Positions 46,942 to 56,256 of a DNA stretch of 64,000 nucleotides are shown in pieces; position 1 is the first letter of the stretch, and every line of letters starts with the position of its first letter. A program made the translations under genes and the position numbers. Source of the stretch: Rhodobacterales bacterium (GTDB lineage: Bacteria > Pseudomonadota > Alphaproteobacteria > Rhizobiales > Stappiaceae); NCBI GenBank assembly GCA_008107755.1, contig VIRH01000090.1:1-64000 (forward strand), written 5' to 3'. The notes under the pieces are model-generated. The model saw nothing but the letters and a program-made list of their open reading frames with translations, searched no databases and was not told where the DNA came from.

Positions 46942-46981
46942 AAATAACAAAAGCCGCGGAGAGCCGCGGCTTTTGTTATTT
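46942..46981 (-). terminator. Terminator of tRNA-Gly
   Basis: An 18-bp perfect stem (46942-46959 with 46964-46981) with a four-base loop lies directly 3' of the minus-strand tRNA. Its A/T ends make a T-tract on either strand. Confidence 0.88.
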
Positions 46982-46987
46982 GGAATT

Positions 46988-47062
46988 TGGAGCGGGCGAA
47001 GGGATTCGAACCCTCGACCCCAACCTTGGCAAGGTTGTGCTCTACCCCTGAGCTACACCCGC
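46988..47062 (-). tRNA. tRNA-Gly (GCC anticodon)
   Basis: On the minus strand GCGGGTGTAGCTCAG opens the gene, the anticodon loop CTTGCCAAG carries GCC, GGTTCGAATCC is the T loop, and GCCCGC pairs with GCGGGT before an encoded CCA. All arms of the cloverleaf form. An 18-bp terminator follows. Confidence 0.96.
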
Positions 47063-47300
47063 ATAGTGCCCTCGGCGAGGCCTGTTGGCCCTGCGTTGGT
47101 GGCGCAGTATATGAACCAAGCCGAGACGGATTGCAACACCGAATTTGCAGAAAGTTTTTTAGCTGTCTTTTTGTGGATTTCTGACGTTCACACGCAGCCG
47201 AAACCGCAGAAATCAGGCTCTTTCCGCGACATTTCTCCCTTGTCGAGGGGCGTCGAAACGCGTTAGAGAAGCGCGAAAGACATCAATTTTGGGAAAAAAC

Positions 47301-47831
47301 ATGCCGGCGAGCCGCGACGATCTCATGGCCTTTTTCAGGGAACTCGACATTCCCGTCTCGACCGTGGACCACGAGCCTGTTTTCACGGTGGCCGAATCCG
47401 GCGACCTTCATGAACGCATTCCAGGCGGCCACACGAAAAACCTTTTCCTGAAGGACAAGAAGGGACGGCTATTTCTTGTCGTTGCCCTGCACGACGCGGA
47501 AATTGACCTGAAAAAGGTGCATCAGATCGTCGGCGCACAGGGGCGGGTGTCCTTCGGCAACGCGGAGCTTCTGGGTGAGGTGCTCGGTGTCGAGCCCGGG
47601 TCGGTCACGCCCTTCGCGCTGATCAACGACCGCGAGGTCCGGCGCGTCACGCCGGTGTTCGATGCCGCCATGATGCAACATGAGGTGCTGAACTACCATC
47701 CGCTGAAAAACGACGCGACGACGTCGATCGCGTCAAACGATCTGATCAAGTTCGCCCGTGCCTGCGGTCATGACGCACAGGTTCTGGCGGTCAGTGAACA
47801 GGCGAAGGAAGCCGGATTGAAATTGAACTGA
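47301..47831 (+). CDS. YbaK/ProX-type prolyl-tRNA editing protein
   Basis: The 176-residue product matches the YbaK/ProRS-associated domain: TVDHEPVFTVAES, GGHTKNLFLKDKKGRLFLVVA, LGVEPGSVTPFALIND, and a C-terminal FHPLxN-like YHPLKNDATTSI. Such proteins deacylate mischarged Ala-tRNA(Pro). I chose the ATG at 47301 behind GGGA; a TTG at 47289 is also in frame. Confidence 0.92.
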   Translation: MPASRDDLMAFFRELDIPVSTVDHEPVFTVAESGDLHERIPGGHTKNLFLKDKKGRLFLVVALHDAEIDLKKVHQIVGAQGRVSFGNAELLGEVLGVEPGSVTPFALINDREVRRVTPVFDAAMMQHEVLNYHPLKNDATTSIASNDLIKFARACGHDAQVLAVSEQAKEAGLKLN

Positions 47832-47922
47832 CGGGAGGCCATGTTATGGGCCAAATCAGTTCCTTGACGGAAACATCAGACGGCCGGGCGCAATCCCGGG
47901 CCGGCAAGCACGAGGCGCGCAC

Positions 47923-48903
47923 ATGAGCAACGGCAACTTTTCCATCGGCGGCCAGGTCGGAGGCGGCTTCGGCGGCGGATACGGCAGCGAGGGCGGCGGA
48001 ATGGGCGGCGGCAACGGTGCAGGCGCTCCGGGCGGCGACCTTGTCTTCGACGTCACGACACAGACCTTCATGACCGACGTGATGGAAGCCTCGCGTCAGC
48101 AGCCCGTCCTGGTCGATTTCTGGGCGCCCTGGTGCGGCCCGTGCAAGCAGCTCACGCCGATCATCGAGGCCGCGGTGAAAGCCGCCGGCGGAAGGGTGAA
48201 GCTGGCGAAGATGAACATCGACGATCATCCTGAAATCGCCGGGCAGCTCGGCATCCAGTCGATTCCTGCCGTCATCGCCTTCAAGGATGGCCAGCCGGTC
48301 GACGGCTTCATGGGCGCGCAGCAGGAAAGCGAAGTGAAGGCCTTCATCGAGAAGGTCGCCGGCCCCGCCCCCGTCAACCAGACCGACCTCCTGCTAGAGA
48401 AGGCACAGGAATTCCTGGCCGCGCAGGACTGGGCGCAGGCTGCGCAGCATTTCGGCGCCGTGATGCAGATGGAACCGGACAACGTCCAGGCGATCTCCGG
48501 TCTGGCGCAATGCTACATCAACGCCGGCGAGCTGGAAAAGGCCGGGCAGGTGCTCGACCTTGTTCCGGAAGACAAGCGCACCGACGACGACTACAACGCC
48601 GCCAGGACGGCGCTGGACCTGGCCCTCCAGGCCGAATCGCTCGGCGACCTGTCCGAGCTTCAGGACCGCATCAGCAAGGACCCGCTCGACCTGCAGGCCC
48701 GCTTCGATCTTGCACTTGGTCTGAATGGCAAGGGCGACAAGAACGGCGCCGTCGATCAGCTTATCGAAATCGTCCGGCGCGACCGGGAATGGAACGAGGA
48801 CGGCGCCCGCAAGCAGCTTCTCCAGTTTTTCGAAGCCTGGGGTTTCAAGGACCCGGCCAGCGCCTACGGCCGGCGCAAGCTGTCTTCGGTCCTGTTTTCT
48901 TGA
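47923..48903 (+). CDS. Thioredoxin-TPR protein (CnoX/YbbN-like)
   Basis: The 326-residue product has a glycine-rich N terminus (residues 9-38), a thioredoxin domain with active site WCGPC (Cys71, Cys74), and a C-terminal TPR region (QDWAQAAQHFGAVMQMEPDN..., and the domain-ending ARFDLALGLNGKGDKNGAVDQLIEIVRRDREWNEDGARKQL). CnoX-type proteins protect substrates from over-oxidation and pass them to chaperones. It retains both Cys. The LON-domain gene follows by ~80 bases. Confidence 0.93.
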   Translation: MSNGNFSIGGQVGGGFGGGYGSEGGGMGGGNGAGAPGGDLVFDVTTQTFMTDVMEASRQQPVLVDFWAPWCGPCKQLTPIIEAAVKAAGGRVKLAKMNIDDHPEIAGQLGIQSIPAVIAFKDGQPVDGFMGAQQESEVKAFIEKVAGPAPVNQTDLLLEKAQEFLAAQDWAQAAQHFGAVMQMEPDNVQAISGLAQCYINAGELEKAGQVLDLVPEDKRTDDDYNAARTALDLALQAESLGDLSELQDRISKDPLDLQARFDLALGLNGKGDKNGAVDQLIEIVRRDREWNEDGARKQLLQFFEAWGFKDPASAYGRRKLSSVLFS

Positions 48904-48984
48904 CGAGGGCGCGTTCTGACACACATTAGGTGTGACGGGGCGCCGCTTCAAAGCGGTTGAATAAGAAAGACACAAGGCGGCACG

Positions 48985-49662
48985 ATGCAGGCTGGAAATG
49001 CAATTTATGAAACAATTGCGGATCTGCCGCCTGTGCTGCCGGTCTTTCCGCTACCGGGCGCGCTGCTACTGCCGCGCACCCAGCTTCCCCTGAACATCTT
49101 CGAGCAGCGTTATATCGACATGGTGGACGCCGCCCTTGGCGGAAACCGGCTGATCGGCATGGTGCAACCGGCAATGGACCGGCATTCGGACGACACGGAC
49201 AACCCCGTGCTGTCGAGCGTCGGCTGCGTCGGTCGCCTGACAAGTTTTCAGGAAACAGGCGACGGCCGCTATCTGATCACGCTGCAGGGGGTCACCCGCT
49301 TCGCCCTCGGCAAGGAAATGAAGTCCTTCACCCGCTTCCGCCAGGTGGAATGCGACTTCGCCGCTTTCGCCCATGACCTGCGGTGCGGTGATGGCGAGGA
49401 GGACGTCGACCGCAACGGTCTGTTGCGAACGCTCCGGGAATATCTGGACGCCAACAACCTGGAAGCGGACTGGCAGAGCGTGTCGGAGGCCGAGACCGAG
49501 GTTCTGGTCAACGCCCTGTGCATGATGTGCCCCTACGGGCCGCAGGAGAAACAGGCTCTGCTCGAAGCGCGCGACCTCAGAACCCGCGCCGAAACGCTGA
49601 TCGCGATCACGGAGATGGATCTCGCGAAAACGCAGAACGAAGGTGGCAACACCTTGCAATAA
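48985..49662 (+). CDS. LON-substrate-binding-domain protein
   Basis: The 225-residue product matches the Lon N-terminal domain alone: LPVFPLPGALLLPRTQLPLNIFEQRYIDMVDAAL, IGMVQP, VGCVGRLTSFQETGDGRYLITLQGVTRF. No ATPase or protease domain follows. The family may act as an adaptor for proteolysis, which is unproven. It is part of a trx-LON-Trm112 gene run common in rhizobia. Confidence 0.92.
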   Translation: MQAGNAIYETIADLPPVLPVFPLPGALLLPRTQLPLNIFEQRYIDMVDAALGGNRLIGMVQPAMDRHSDDTDNPVLSSVGCVGRLTSFQETGDGRYLITLQGVTRFALGKEMKSFTRFRQVECDFAAFAHDLRCGDGEEDVDRNGLLRTLREYLDANNLEADWQSVSEAETEVLVNALCMMCPYGPQEKQALLEARDLRTRAETLIAITEMDLAKTQNEGGNTLQ

Positions 49663-49710
49663 GCGCCCGCCGGCCCGGCGGAGGCGCATTCATGACGGAA
49701 AGACGAAGAG

Positions 49711-49902
49711 ATGAGCGAACCCAGCGAACGTCCCGTGGACCGGAAGCTGCTTGAGCTGCTGGTGTGCCCGGTGACCAAGGCCACTCTGGAATATGATGCT
49801 GCGAAACAGGAATTGATCTCGCGATCAGCGAAACTCGCCTATCCGATTCGCAATGGCATCCCGATCATGCTGCCGGACGAGGCGCGCGCGCTGGAGGATT
49901 AA
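49711..49902 (+). CDS. Trm112-family protein
   Basis: The 63-residue product has the Trm112/YcaR pattern: [43 protein letters not shown]. Members support methyltransferases in eukaryotes; bacterial roles are unclear. AGAGATG context and the preceding gene suggest co-transcription. Confidence 0.92.
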   Translation: MSEPSERPVDRKLLELLVCPVTKATLEYDAAKQELISRSAKLAYPIRNGIPIMLPDEARALED

Positions 49903-50004
49903 GCGGCACGGTCCCGCAGCATCTTCCTGCCCTGCGCCTCCCGTGAGGCGCACCAGGCCTGCGCGACGATGCAAATCGCAGCGCCGCCGGCACCGGCCAG
50001 CCGA

Positions 50005-50301
50005 CTAGATGCCGTAGGCGAGACGCGCGATGAAGTTCTGCAGGAACCAGATGATCAGCAGCAGAATGACGGGCGAGATGTCGACGCCGCCGAGATCGGG
50101 CATGAACCGGCGGATCGGACGCAGGGCCGGTTCGGTCAGGTTGTAGAGAACCCGTCCGATCGTGTTGATGATCTGATTGCTGGAATTGATGATGTTGAAC
50201 GCATAGAGCCACGAAAAAATGGCGCTTGCGATGATCACATAGGAATAAAGCTGCAGGGCGAGTAGCACCACATCCAATAACGATCCCACTAGTGCGTTCA
50301 T
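50005..50301 (-). CDS. YggT-family membrane protein
   Basis: The 98-residue product has two YggT-type membrane segments with [65 protein letters not shown]. YggT proteins have links to osmotic stress and cell division. The ATG at 50301 lies after a TTG at 50313 in the same frame. Confidence 0.92.
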   Translation of the reverse strand: MNALVGSLLDVVLLALQLYSYVIIASAIFSWLYAFNIINSSNQIINTIGRVLYNLTEPALRPIRRFMPDLGGVDISPVILLLIIWFLQNFIARLAYGI

Positions 50302-50513
50302 GTGTCGTCCCAATGCTGTCTTTCGAATTGCCCCTCATGTAGCTTCCCAAGCGGCGCGGTGCAAGAAGGCTGTCTTGATAGTGTAAATGCTGCGCCGCGA
50401 ACACGCCCCGGTGCGAAAATGCAACAGTCCCGAAAAACAAGGATTTCTTAGGCTTTGAGTAAGCGGGACTCGTGCTATCTTCGCGTCAACGAATTCCAGC
50501 TGGATGTGGGTTA

Positions 50514-51317
50514 ATGATCAAGTCTTTGACGCGTGCCGCACTCGCCGTTACGGCAAGCCTTCTGTCGGGCGCGGCTCTCGCCCAGAGTGGCGATATCTCT
50601 GAAATCGACGCGAACCGGCAGTTCGTCGTCGATCTCGGCGTCGGCGCAATGCTCAAGCCGCGCTACGAGTCGGCTGACAGCTACCTCGTCTATCCCTTCC
50701 CCATCATCGCGGTCGGCCGGTTCTACCTTCCGGGCCTCGGCCAGGTTGTGGACGGACGCCGCAAGAACGGCATCTTCGTCTATCCGTCGTTCAACTTCAT
50801 CGGCGAGCGTGATCCCGACGACAGCAGCGACCTGACCGGCACCGACAAGGTCGACTGGGCACTCGAACTCGGCCTCGGCGGCGGCTTCCGCACCCAGTAT
50901 TTCCGGGCCTTCGGTGAGCTGCGCCAGGGCTTCAACGGTCACCACGGTCAAGTTGGCCGGCTCGGCCTCGACGGCATCGTCTACCCGGCCGAAAAGTGGG
51001 AAGTCAGCTTCGGCCCGCGTGCGGACTTCGCATCTCAGGACTACATGGAAACCTATTTCGGCGTCACCAATCAGGAAGCTGCGAACAGCGGTGGCAATCT
51101 GACGGCCTTTGATCCGGGCGCCGGCTTCAAGAGCGTTGGCCTTGCTGCGCGTGCCAGCTACGACTGGAACGACGACGTCCGGCTGCACCTTCAGGGCGGT
51201 TACGATCGTCTGATCGGCGACGCGGCAGACAGCCCGATCGCCAAGAACGGCAGCGAAAACCAGTTCAGCGTCGGCCTCGGCGTCACCTATCGGTTCGCCT
51301 TCGACATCTTCAAGTAA
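50514..51317 (+). CDS. MipA/OmpV-family outer-membrane protein
   Basis: The 267-residue product has a signal peptide (LTRAALAVTASLLSGAALAQ), the MipA/OmpV pattern with DLGVGAMLKPRYESADSYLVYPFPIIAVGRFYLPG, alternating beta-strand residues, and a C-terminal YRFAFDIFK. Such proteins are outer-membrane barrels sometimes tied to murein synthesis. No murein-synthesis partner is adjacent. Confidence 0.9.
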   Translation: MIKSLTRAALAVTASLLSGAALAQSGDISEIDANRQFVVDLGVGAMLKPRYESADSYLVYPFPIIAVGRFYLPGLGQVVDGRRKNGIFVYPSFNFIGERDPDDSSDLTGTDKVDWALELGLGGGFRTQYFRAFGELRQGFNGHHGQVGRLGLDGIVYPAEKWEVSFGPRADFASQDYMETYFGVTNQEAANSGGNLTAFDPGAGFKSVGLAARASYDWNDDVRLHLQGGYDRLIGDAADSPIAKNGSENQFSVGLGVTYRFAFDIFK

Positions 51318-51395
51318 GGTCTGGGGAGGTCTGGCTGCGCGGGCGTTGCCTGCCGCCGCTCAACCGGCTCTCGACAGCACAGATACTTCCGCATG

Positions 51396-51431
51396 AAAAG
51401 GCGGCGCAGCGAAATCCGTTGCGCCGCTTTT
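51396..51431. terminator. Bidirectional terminator between OmpV-type and pentapeptide genes
   Basis: AAAAGGCGGCGCA and TGCGCCGCTTTT pair around an 11-base loop with one bulged G. A/T tracts at both ends let it serve both convergent genes. Confidence 0.75.
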
Positions 51432-51433
51432 CT

Positions 51434-52255
51434 TTAGTCCGAACACTTCACCAGCTTGATCCCCTTGGGAACCTTGGTCGTCTCGTCGCCGCAGGAATCA
51501 AGCACCCGCGACGGATCGAGATTCGAGACGCCGCTCAGATCGGCCCCGAGAAGACGCGTTCGGCGCAGCAGCGCGCCTTCCAGGTTGACGTTCGACAGAT
51601 TGGCGCCGGTCAGGTCCGCGCTGACCAGCCGCACGCCCCGCATGTCCGCCCCGCTGAAATCGGCATTATGCGCCTTGATCCGGTCGAGTTTGCCGTCGCG
51701 AATGCGCGCATCCCGGAGATCGGCGCCACTCAGATCCACACGCTCCAGATTGATCTCGTCCATCTTGGCGCCCCTGAAGGACGCGTTGATTGCGACGGAG
51801 CGCATGAGCGAGGAATTTCTGAGATCCGAATTCTCGAAGCTTGCCCCCGAGAGCCGCGACGTTTCCATGTCGGCTTCGCGAAGGTCCACGTCATTCAGTA
51901 TGGCGTCGGTCAGGTTGGACTTTTCGAAATCGGCCGATCGCATGCTCGCACCGGAAAAATTGCTGCCGCTGAAATCGGCCCGCTCTGCTTCCGCCCTGCG
52001 AAAATCGGCATTTGCGAAATTCGCCTTCGGCAGAACAACCTCCTTGAGATCAGCTTCCCGAAAGTTGACGCGATTGAAATCGCCGCCCTCGAGCGACATG
52101 AACCGCAGTTCCGCCAGATTGAGGTCACAGCGCGGGCAGCCGCCCGCCTGTCTGATCTTCGCGACCATGTTCGCGTTTGTCCCGGCCTGGGCCGCCATGG
52201 GAAGGGCAACGAGGGCCAGAACGCCCAACACCCCTTTCAGAGATTTCGTGACCAT
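51434..52255 (-). CDS. Exported pentapeptide-repeat protein
   Basis: The 273-residue product has a signal peptide (GVLGVLALVALPMAAQA), then about 30 degenerate A(D/N)Lxx repeats such as LKEVVLPKANFANADFRRAEAERADFSGSNFSGA and VDLSGADLRDARI, which build a quadrilateral beta-helix. A CPRC pair near the mature N terminus and two Cys at the C terminus (DSCGD, VKCSD) could form disulfides. The role of such exported members is unknown. Confidence 0.9.
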   Translation of the reverse strand: MVTKSLKGVLGVLALVALPMAAQAGTNANMVAKIRQAGGCPRCDLNLAELRFMSLEGGDFNRVNFREADLKEVVLPKANFANADFRRAEAERADFSGSNFSGASMRSADFEKSNLTDAILNDVDLREADMETSRLSGASFENSDLRNSSLMRSVAINASFRGAKMDEINLERVDLSGADLRDARIRDGKLDRIKAHNADFSGADMRGVRLVSADLTGANLSNVNLEGALLRRTRLLGADLSGVSNLDPSRVLDSCGDETTKVPKGIKLVKCSD

Positions 52256-52779
52256 GGTGATCCTCCGTTTCCCTTTCTGCCGCGCAGGGCCGCCGCATCA
52301 ACCGCGGCAGGTCGGGGCGCTGCCCCGCCACTAATCCAGAACATATATATAGGCAGTCTCACGGCAAAGCCGAGCGGCCTTCGGGAGACTTCCCTCAGCC
52401 GGCGATATCCGGCAAGCCCGCATTTGGCTTATCAACCTTGAAACGCCCCATCCCGCAACGGGTTGCGGACGGCATGCCGGAGATTTGATGGAAAGCTGAA
52501 AAAGAAGGGAGGGAAGAAGCAGGCGGGGTCGCGAGTGCCTGCTCCTTCCATCCACTTGAGCGCTGACGACGCACTACCTGACAATCAGCGTGCCAATGCA
52601 ATCGCAAAACCCTTGCCAAATTGCTTCGGCCGTCAAACATGCCAGATATGGGCAACAGGCGCCCCTCAAACACAAGATGACGAATTTGTTCAGACTCTTT
52701 TCACCACCAGTGCATTGCATTCTGCAATGCCGGTTGCGAATATGAATAACGTAACGTTAACAGCACCAATGCGGATATG
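52256..52779. other. Intergenic region upstream of the pentapeptide gene
   Basis: About 520 bases without family-like frames. ATATATATAG around 52343-52352 is a possible promoter element for the minus-strand gene. Near 52740-52765 is an AT-rich TAACGTAACGTTAAC stretch just beyond the patatin stop. Confidence 0.5.
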
Positions 52780-53793
52780 TCATTCAAACTCGCTGCGCAG
52801 ATCGATCGTCGATCGCTCGCCGATGGAATCGAAGTTCGCGTCGAGCCAGTCTTTCGCGGTCCGCCGACCAAGTTCTTTCAGATCGTTGAGAAACGCCCAT
52901 TCCGCATTCATCTTGGATGAGGCCTGCAGCGGCATCAGTTCGATTGCGGAAATCCTGTGCATGTGAACTTTCATGTAGTCCTGGCGCGACAGCTTCCCGT
53001 CTTCGATCAATCGGGTGACGAAGTCGATTGCCCGCAGTTCCCGCATCAAGGTCGAGTTGAAGGTGATCTCGTTAAGACGGTTCGCGATTTCCCGCGCGGT
53101 CTTCGGCAGCTGCCGCCGTTCGATCGGGTTGATCTGCACCAGCAGCACATCGGGCGTCTCGGTGTTGTAGAACAACGGATAAAGCGGCGGATTTCCCATG
53201 TAACCGCCGTCCCAGTAGGGTTCCCCCTCGATCTCCACCGCCTGGAAGATCTGCGGCAGACAGGCCGAGGCCATCACCGCGTCAAGGGTCACTTCGTCCT
53301 CTTCGAACACCCTTATCTTGCCGGTGTAGACATTGGTCGCCGAGATGAACAGCGACAGATCCGAACATTTGTGCACCCGCTCGAAATCAACGATCTCATC
53401 GACGACCTCGCGCAGCGGATTGATGTTGAGGGGATTGAATTCGTACGGCGAAGCAAAACGCGACATCAGATCGAAGAGCAGATACGACGGCGAATTGTCG
53501 AGGCTCCACTGTCCCATGAGCACGTCGAAGACCGACCGGTGGATCGGACTGAAGCGCGAGCGTTCGCTGACCTCGTGCCAGAAGGCATCAAGGCTCTCGC
53601 GCGCCCCTTCCTCACCGCCGGCCTCCATGCCGCTGGCCAGGACGACCGCGTTCATGGCACCGGCGGACGTTCCGGAAATGGCATCGATCTTCAGCCGCCT
53701 GTCTTCAAGAAACTGGTCGAGAACACCCCAGGTGAAGGCGCCGTGCGCGCCGCCCCCCTGGAGTGCCAGATTGATCCTCTTGTGGTCTGCCAA
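52780..53793 (-). CDS. Patatin-like phospholipase
   Basis: The 337-residue product shows the patatin oxyanion loop GGGAHG (residues 13-18), the nucleophile GTSAG (Ser43), and the dyad Asp in DGG (Asp195). It should hydrolyse acyl esters. It is downstream of bdhA on the same strand, an association with polyhydroxybutyrate or lipid metabolism I have seen in rhizobia. Confidence 0.92.
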   Translation of the reverse strand: MADHKRINLALQGGGAHGAFTWGVLDQFLEDRRLKIDAISGTSAGAMNAVVLASGMEAGGEEGARESLDAFWHEVSERSRFSPIHRSVFDVLMGQWSLDNSPSYLLFDLMSRFASPYEFNPLNINPLREVVDEIVDFERVHKCSDLSLFISATNVYTGKIRVFEEDEVTLDAVMASACLPQIFQAVEIEGEPYWDGGYMGNPPLYPLFYNTETPDVLLVQINPIERRQLPKTAREIANRLNEITFNSTLMRELRAIDFVTRLIEDGKLSRQDYMKVHMHRISAIELMPLQASSKMNAEWAFLNDLKELGRRTAKDWLDANFDSIGERSTIDLRSEFE

Positions 53794-53830
53794 GACGTTT
53801 CTCCCATGTCGGAGGCGTGGACCGGCTTGC

Positions 53831-54613
53831 CTATTGCGCCGTCCAGCCGCCGTCGATCGGCAGAAGCGAGCCGGTGATTGCCGATGCGGTGTCGGAACAC
53901 AGGAACACCGCGTAGCCGGCGACCTGATCGATGGTCACGAATTCCTTTGTCGGCTGCGCTGCCAGCATGACGTCGTTCTTGACCTCTTCCTCGGTCATGC
54001 CGCGCGCCTTCATCGTATCAGGGATCTGGGCCTCGACCAGCGGCGTCCAGACGTAGCCCGGACAGATCGCATTGACCGTGATGCCCTCCTTGGCGACTTC
54101 CAGGGCGACCGTCTTGGTAAGACCGGCAATACCGTGCTTTGCGGCCACATAGGCGGATTTGTAGGGGGACGCGACGAGGGCGTGCGCCGAGGCCGTGTTG
54201 ATGATGCGGCCCCAGCCACGCTTTTTCATCCCCGGCAGAGCAGCCCTGATGGCGTGAAAGGCGGACGAAAGGTTGATGCCGATGATGGCATCCCATTTCT
54301 CGACCGGAAACTCGTCCACCGGCGACACATACTGGATGCCCGCATTGTTCACCAGAATATCGACCGAGCCGAATTCCTTCTCCGCTTCGGAAATCATGCC
54401 GGCGATCTCCTCGCCGTTCAGCATGTTGGCCGGGGAATAGAGGCAGCGCACCCCGAAATCGGCCTCGATGGCGGCACGCGTCTTTTCGATCTCATCCGCA
54501 TCGCCCAGGCCGTTGATCATGACATTGGCGCCCTTCTCCGCAAAGGCGCGGGCACAGCCGAGCCCGATGCCCGAGGTGGAGCCGGTAACAACAGCGGTCT
54601 TGTTGGCAAGCAT
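53831..54613 (-). CDS. bdhA: 3-hydroxybutyrate dehydrogenase
   Basis: BdhA interconverts 3-hydroxybutyrate and acetoacetate with NAD in polyhydroxybutyrate turnover. The 260-residue SDR has TGSTSGIG (residues 10-17), NNAG, Ser142, Tyr155 and Lys159, and the BdhA-specific text YVWTPLVEAQIPDTMKARGMTEEEV. The ATG at 54613 has GGGAG upstream and follows the Rossmann start; a longer frame to 54679 is non-family. Confidence 0.94.
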   Translation of the reverse strand: MLANKTAVVTGSTSGIGLGCARAFAEKGANVMINGLGDADEIEKTRAAIEADFGVRCLYSPANMLNGEEIAGMISEAEKEFGSVDILVNNAGIQYVSPVDEFPVEKWDAIIGINLSSAFHAIRAALPGMKKRGWGRIINTASAHALVASPYKSAYVAAKHGIAGLTKTVALEVAKEGITVNAICPGYVWTPLVEAQIPDTMKARGMTEEEVKNDVMLAAQPTKEFVTIDQVAGYAVFLCSDTASAITGSLLPIDGGWTAQ

Positions 54614-54864
54614 TCTGGATCTCCCTTGATACGGATCATCGGCCGGTTTCGCCCGGCCGCCCGGAAACGGATCGTTCAACAGCGTTCGAGCCCCGGCTTG
54701 CCTTTCCCGAAAGGCCGGCGGCGCCCAAATCGCGGCGGAATGTCAGGCCCACATTTGACCACTTAACGCCGCACCGCAACATCGGAATGATGAAATTTGA
54801 TCGGTGTTGGTGTCCGGGATGTGCCCTCATTCGCGCCAGCGGTGGGCGCGCGCCCATCAGGGCT

Positions 54865-55722
54865 TCAGGCCGTCGCGGGCGTGGCCGCCGCCGCCATGGT
54901 TTCGCTGCGGCGGGCAACCGATCTGTTGTAGGCAGCTGCAATTACCGCAAGTGACAGAACCATAAGAACCGCACCCAGAAATGCGTCGAGGACAAAAATC
55001 GAGCCGATAAGCTCAAGCATCGAGTAGCCAGACCGCGTGATGAGTCTCCGCAGTTCGATGAAGTAAACTCTCGCGAGGAGATTGAACCCCCACTGCGTGA
55101 AAACGGAAAATAGAACCAGTGAAACGCCCATGGCCAAACCATAGCCTCGCGACTGCCTGAACGCCCCGACCAGGCCCAGCGGCTGCCGCGACATCAACGA
55201 AGGAAGGACAAAGAGAGGCCGAGCGAGGACGGGCAGGACGAGACAAAAGACCAGGCCCGCGAACAATTCAGGGGCTGCCAGGACCAAGGTAACACCGGGA
55301 TAGGACAAGAAAAGACCGTCGAACGGCGCCATTCCGCTCGCAATCAGGCTTGTTACAGCCATGGTCGAGAGCTTTTTGAGAACCTCGACTTCAAACAGGA
55401 GCCTGGGCAGAAGGAACAGCATCGCGAAGGCTAGATACGCCAGCCAGTATGGTGCCTTGAAAGGTCCGCGATTGGCCACCGTTCGGCCAAACCAGAGGTA
55501 AAAGACCAGCGTCAGGGCGACTAGGTAGGCAACATAATAAATCGATATGAAATACCGGTAGATAGACGGGTCGAGAGCACCCAGAGAGAGCCCACAAAGA
55601 ATCAAGACGGCTTTTTTATCAAGCGTCAGGAAAAGAAGAAGAAGTACACAGCCGGCGAAGAGGAGAAAATTCCGGCCAACCAGATGCAGGCTGTCAACAA
55701 GGACAGATCCGATCATTCTCAC
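54865..55722 (-). CDS. Integral membrane protein, unknown
   Basis: The 285-residue product has about six hydrophobic segments and no motif I recognise. It ends in an Ala-rich tail. GAGGGGG seven bases upstream supports the GTG start; ATG two codons later is an alternative. The gene stands alone between bdhA and the ispG region. Confidence 0.7.
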   Translation of the reverse strand: MRMIGSVLVDSLHLVGRNFLLFAGCVLLLLFLTLDKKAVLILCGLSLGALDPSIYRYFISIYYVAYLVALTLVFYLWFGRTVANRGPFKAPYWLAYLAFAMLFLLPRLLFEVEVLKKLSTMAVTSLIASGMAPFDGLFLSYPGVTLVLAAPELFAGLVFCLVLPVLARPLFVLPSLMSRQPLGLVGAFRQSRGYGLAMGVSLVLFSVFTQWGFNLLARVYFIELRRLITRSGYSMLELIGSIFVLDAFLGAVLMVLSLAVIAAAYNRSVARRSETMAAAATPATA

Positions 55723-56226
55723 TTCGATTCCCCCTCACCAATGCACCTCTATCAGGTGACACCGCCCCCGGCGGCATGGCAGCCGCTTGCAGAACTCTGA
55801 GCGTGGATTATCCAGGTCCCTGCATGTCATCGCTTCGATCGGGAAGAAACGTTGCCCGGAAGATCCACTGACTGGCCACTGGCGGCTCAGCCCTTCAGTC
55901 ATACCTAGCAAAAAGTGCCATGGGCAATAGCAACAACCTGAAATAATAGATCCCTTGATGAAAATCTGTCTTCTGGCGATGAATAAAATGGGAACCGGGA
56001 CATTCACCTGCCGTGTTTTTCGCGCAGGAAAGCTTACGCGCCGAGCCTGGAGACCCCGCTCTACTGTCCAGCGCAGGGGACATCGAGGCCCGGTTGCGAT
56101 CTGAAGCCGTGAAGAGGAGTTTCGTGCGAAACCGGGGCATTGCATCCCCTCCGCACTGTCCTTTTTCGACGCAGAGCCAATCCAACGCTGGAAAGTCAGG
56201 CCCGTTTCCCTCATATGGAGGGACAA
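55723..56226. other. Region upstream of ispG
   Basis: About 500 bases between divergent genes. The long plus-strand frame that begins at 56013 is continuous with ispG but its first 80 codons have no IspG resemblance. The minus-strand frame at 55735-56226 also lacks family text. A strong GGAGGG ends the region, serving the leader at 56227. Confidence 0.5.
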
Positions 56227-56256
56227 ATGCTCAAGACCCGATGGTTCCTGTCATGA
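56227..56256 (+). CDS. Nine-codon leader ORF coupled to ispG
   Basis: GGAGGG (56217-56222) is followed four bases later by ATG, then eight codons (MLKTRWFLS in all) and TGA at 56254-56256. That stop overlaps the ispG ATG at 56253 (ATGA). The arrangement suggests that translation of the leader carries ribosomes to ispG, whose own ATG lacks a Shine-Dalgarno sequence. Confidence 0.45.
   Translation: MLKTRWFLS

Noticed and set aside
55735..56226. 163-residue minus-strand frame upstream of ispG
   Set aside because: It has no family resemblance and ends amid likely promoter DNA for the divergent genes.
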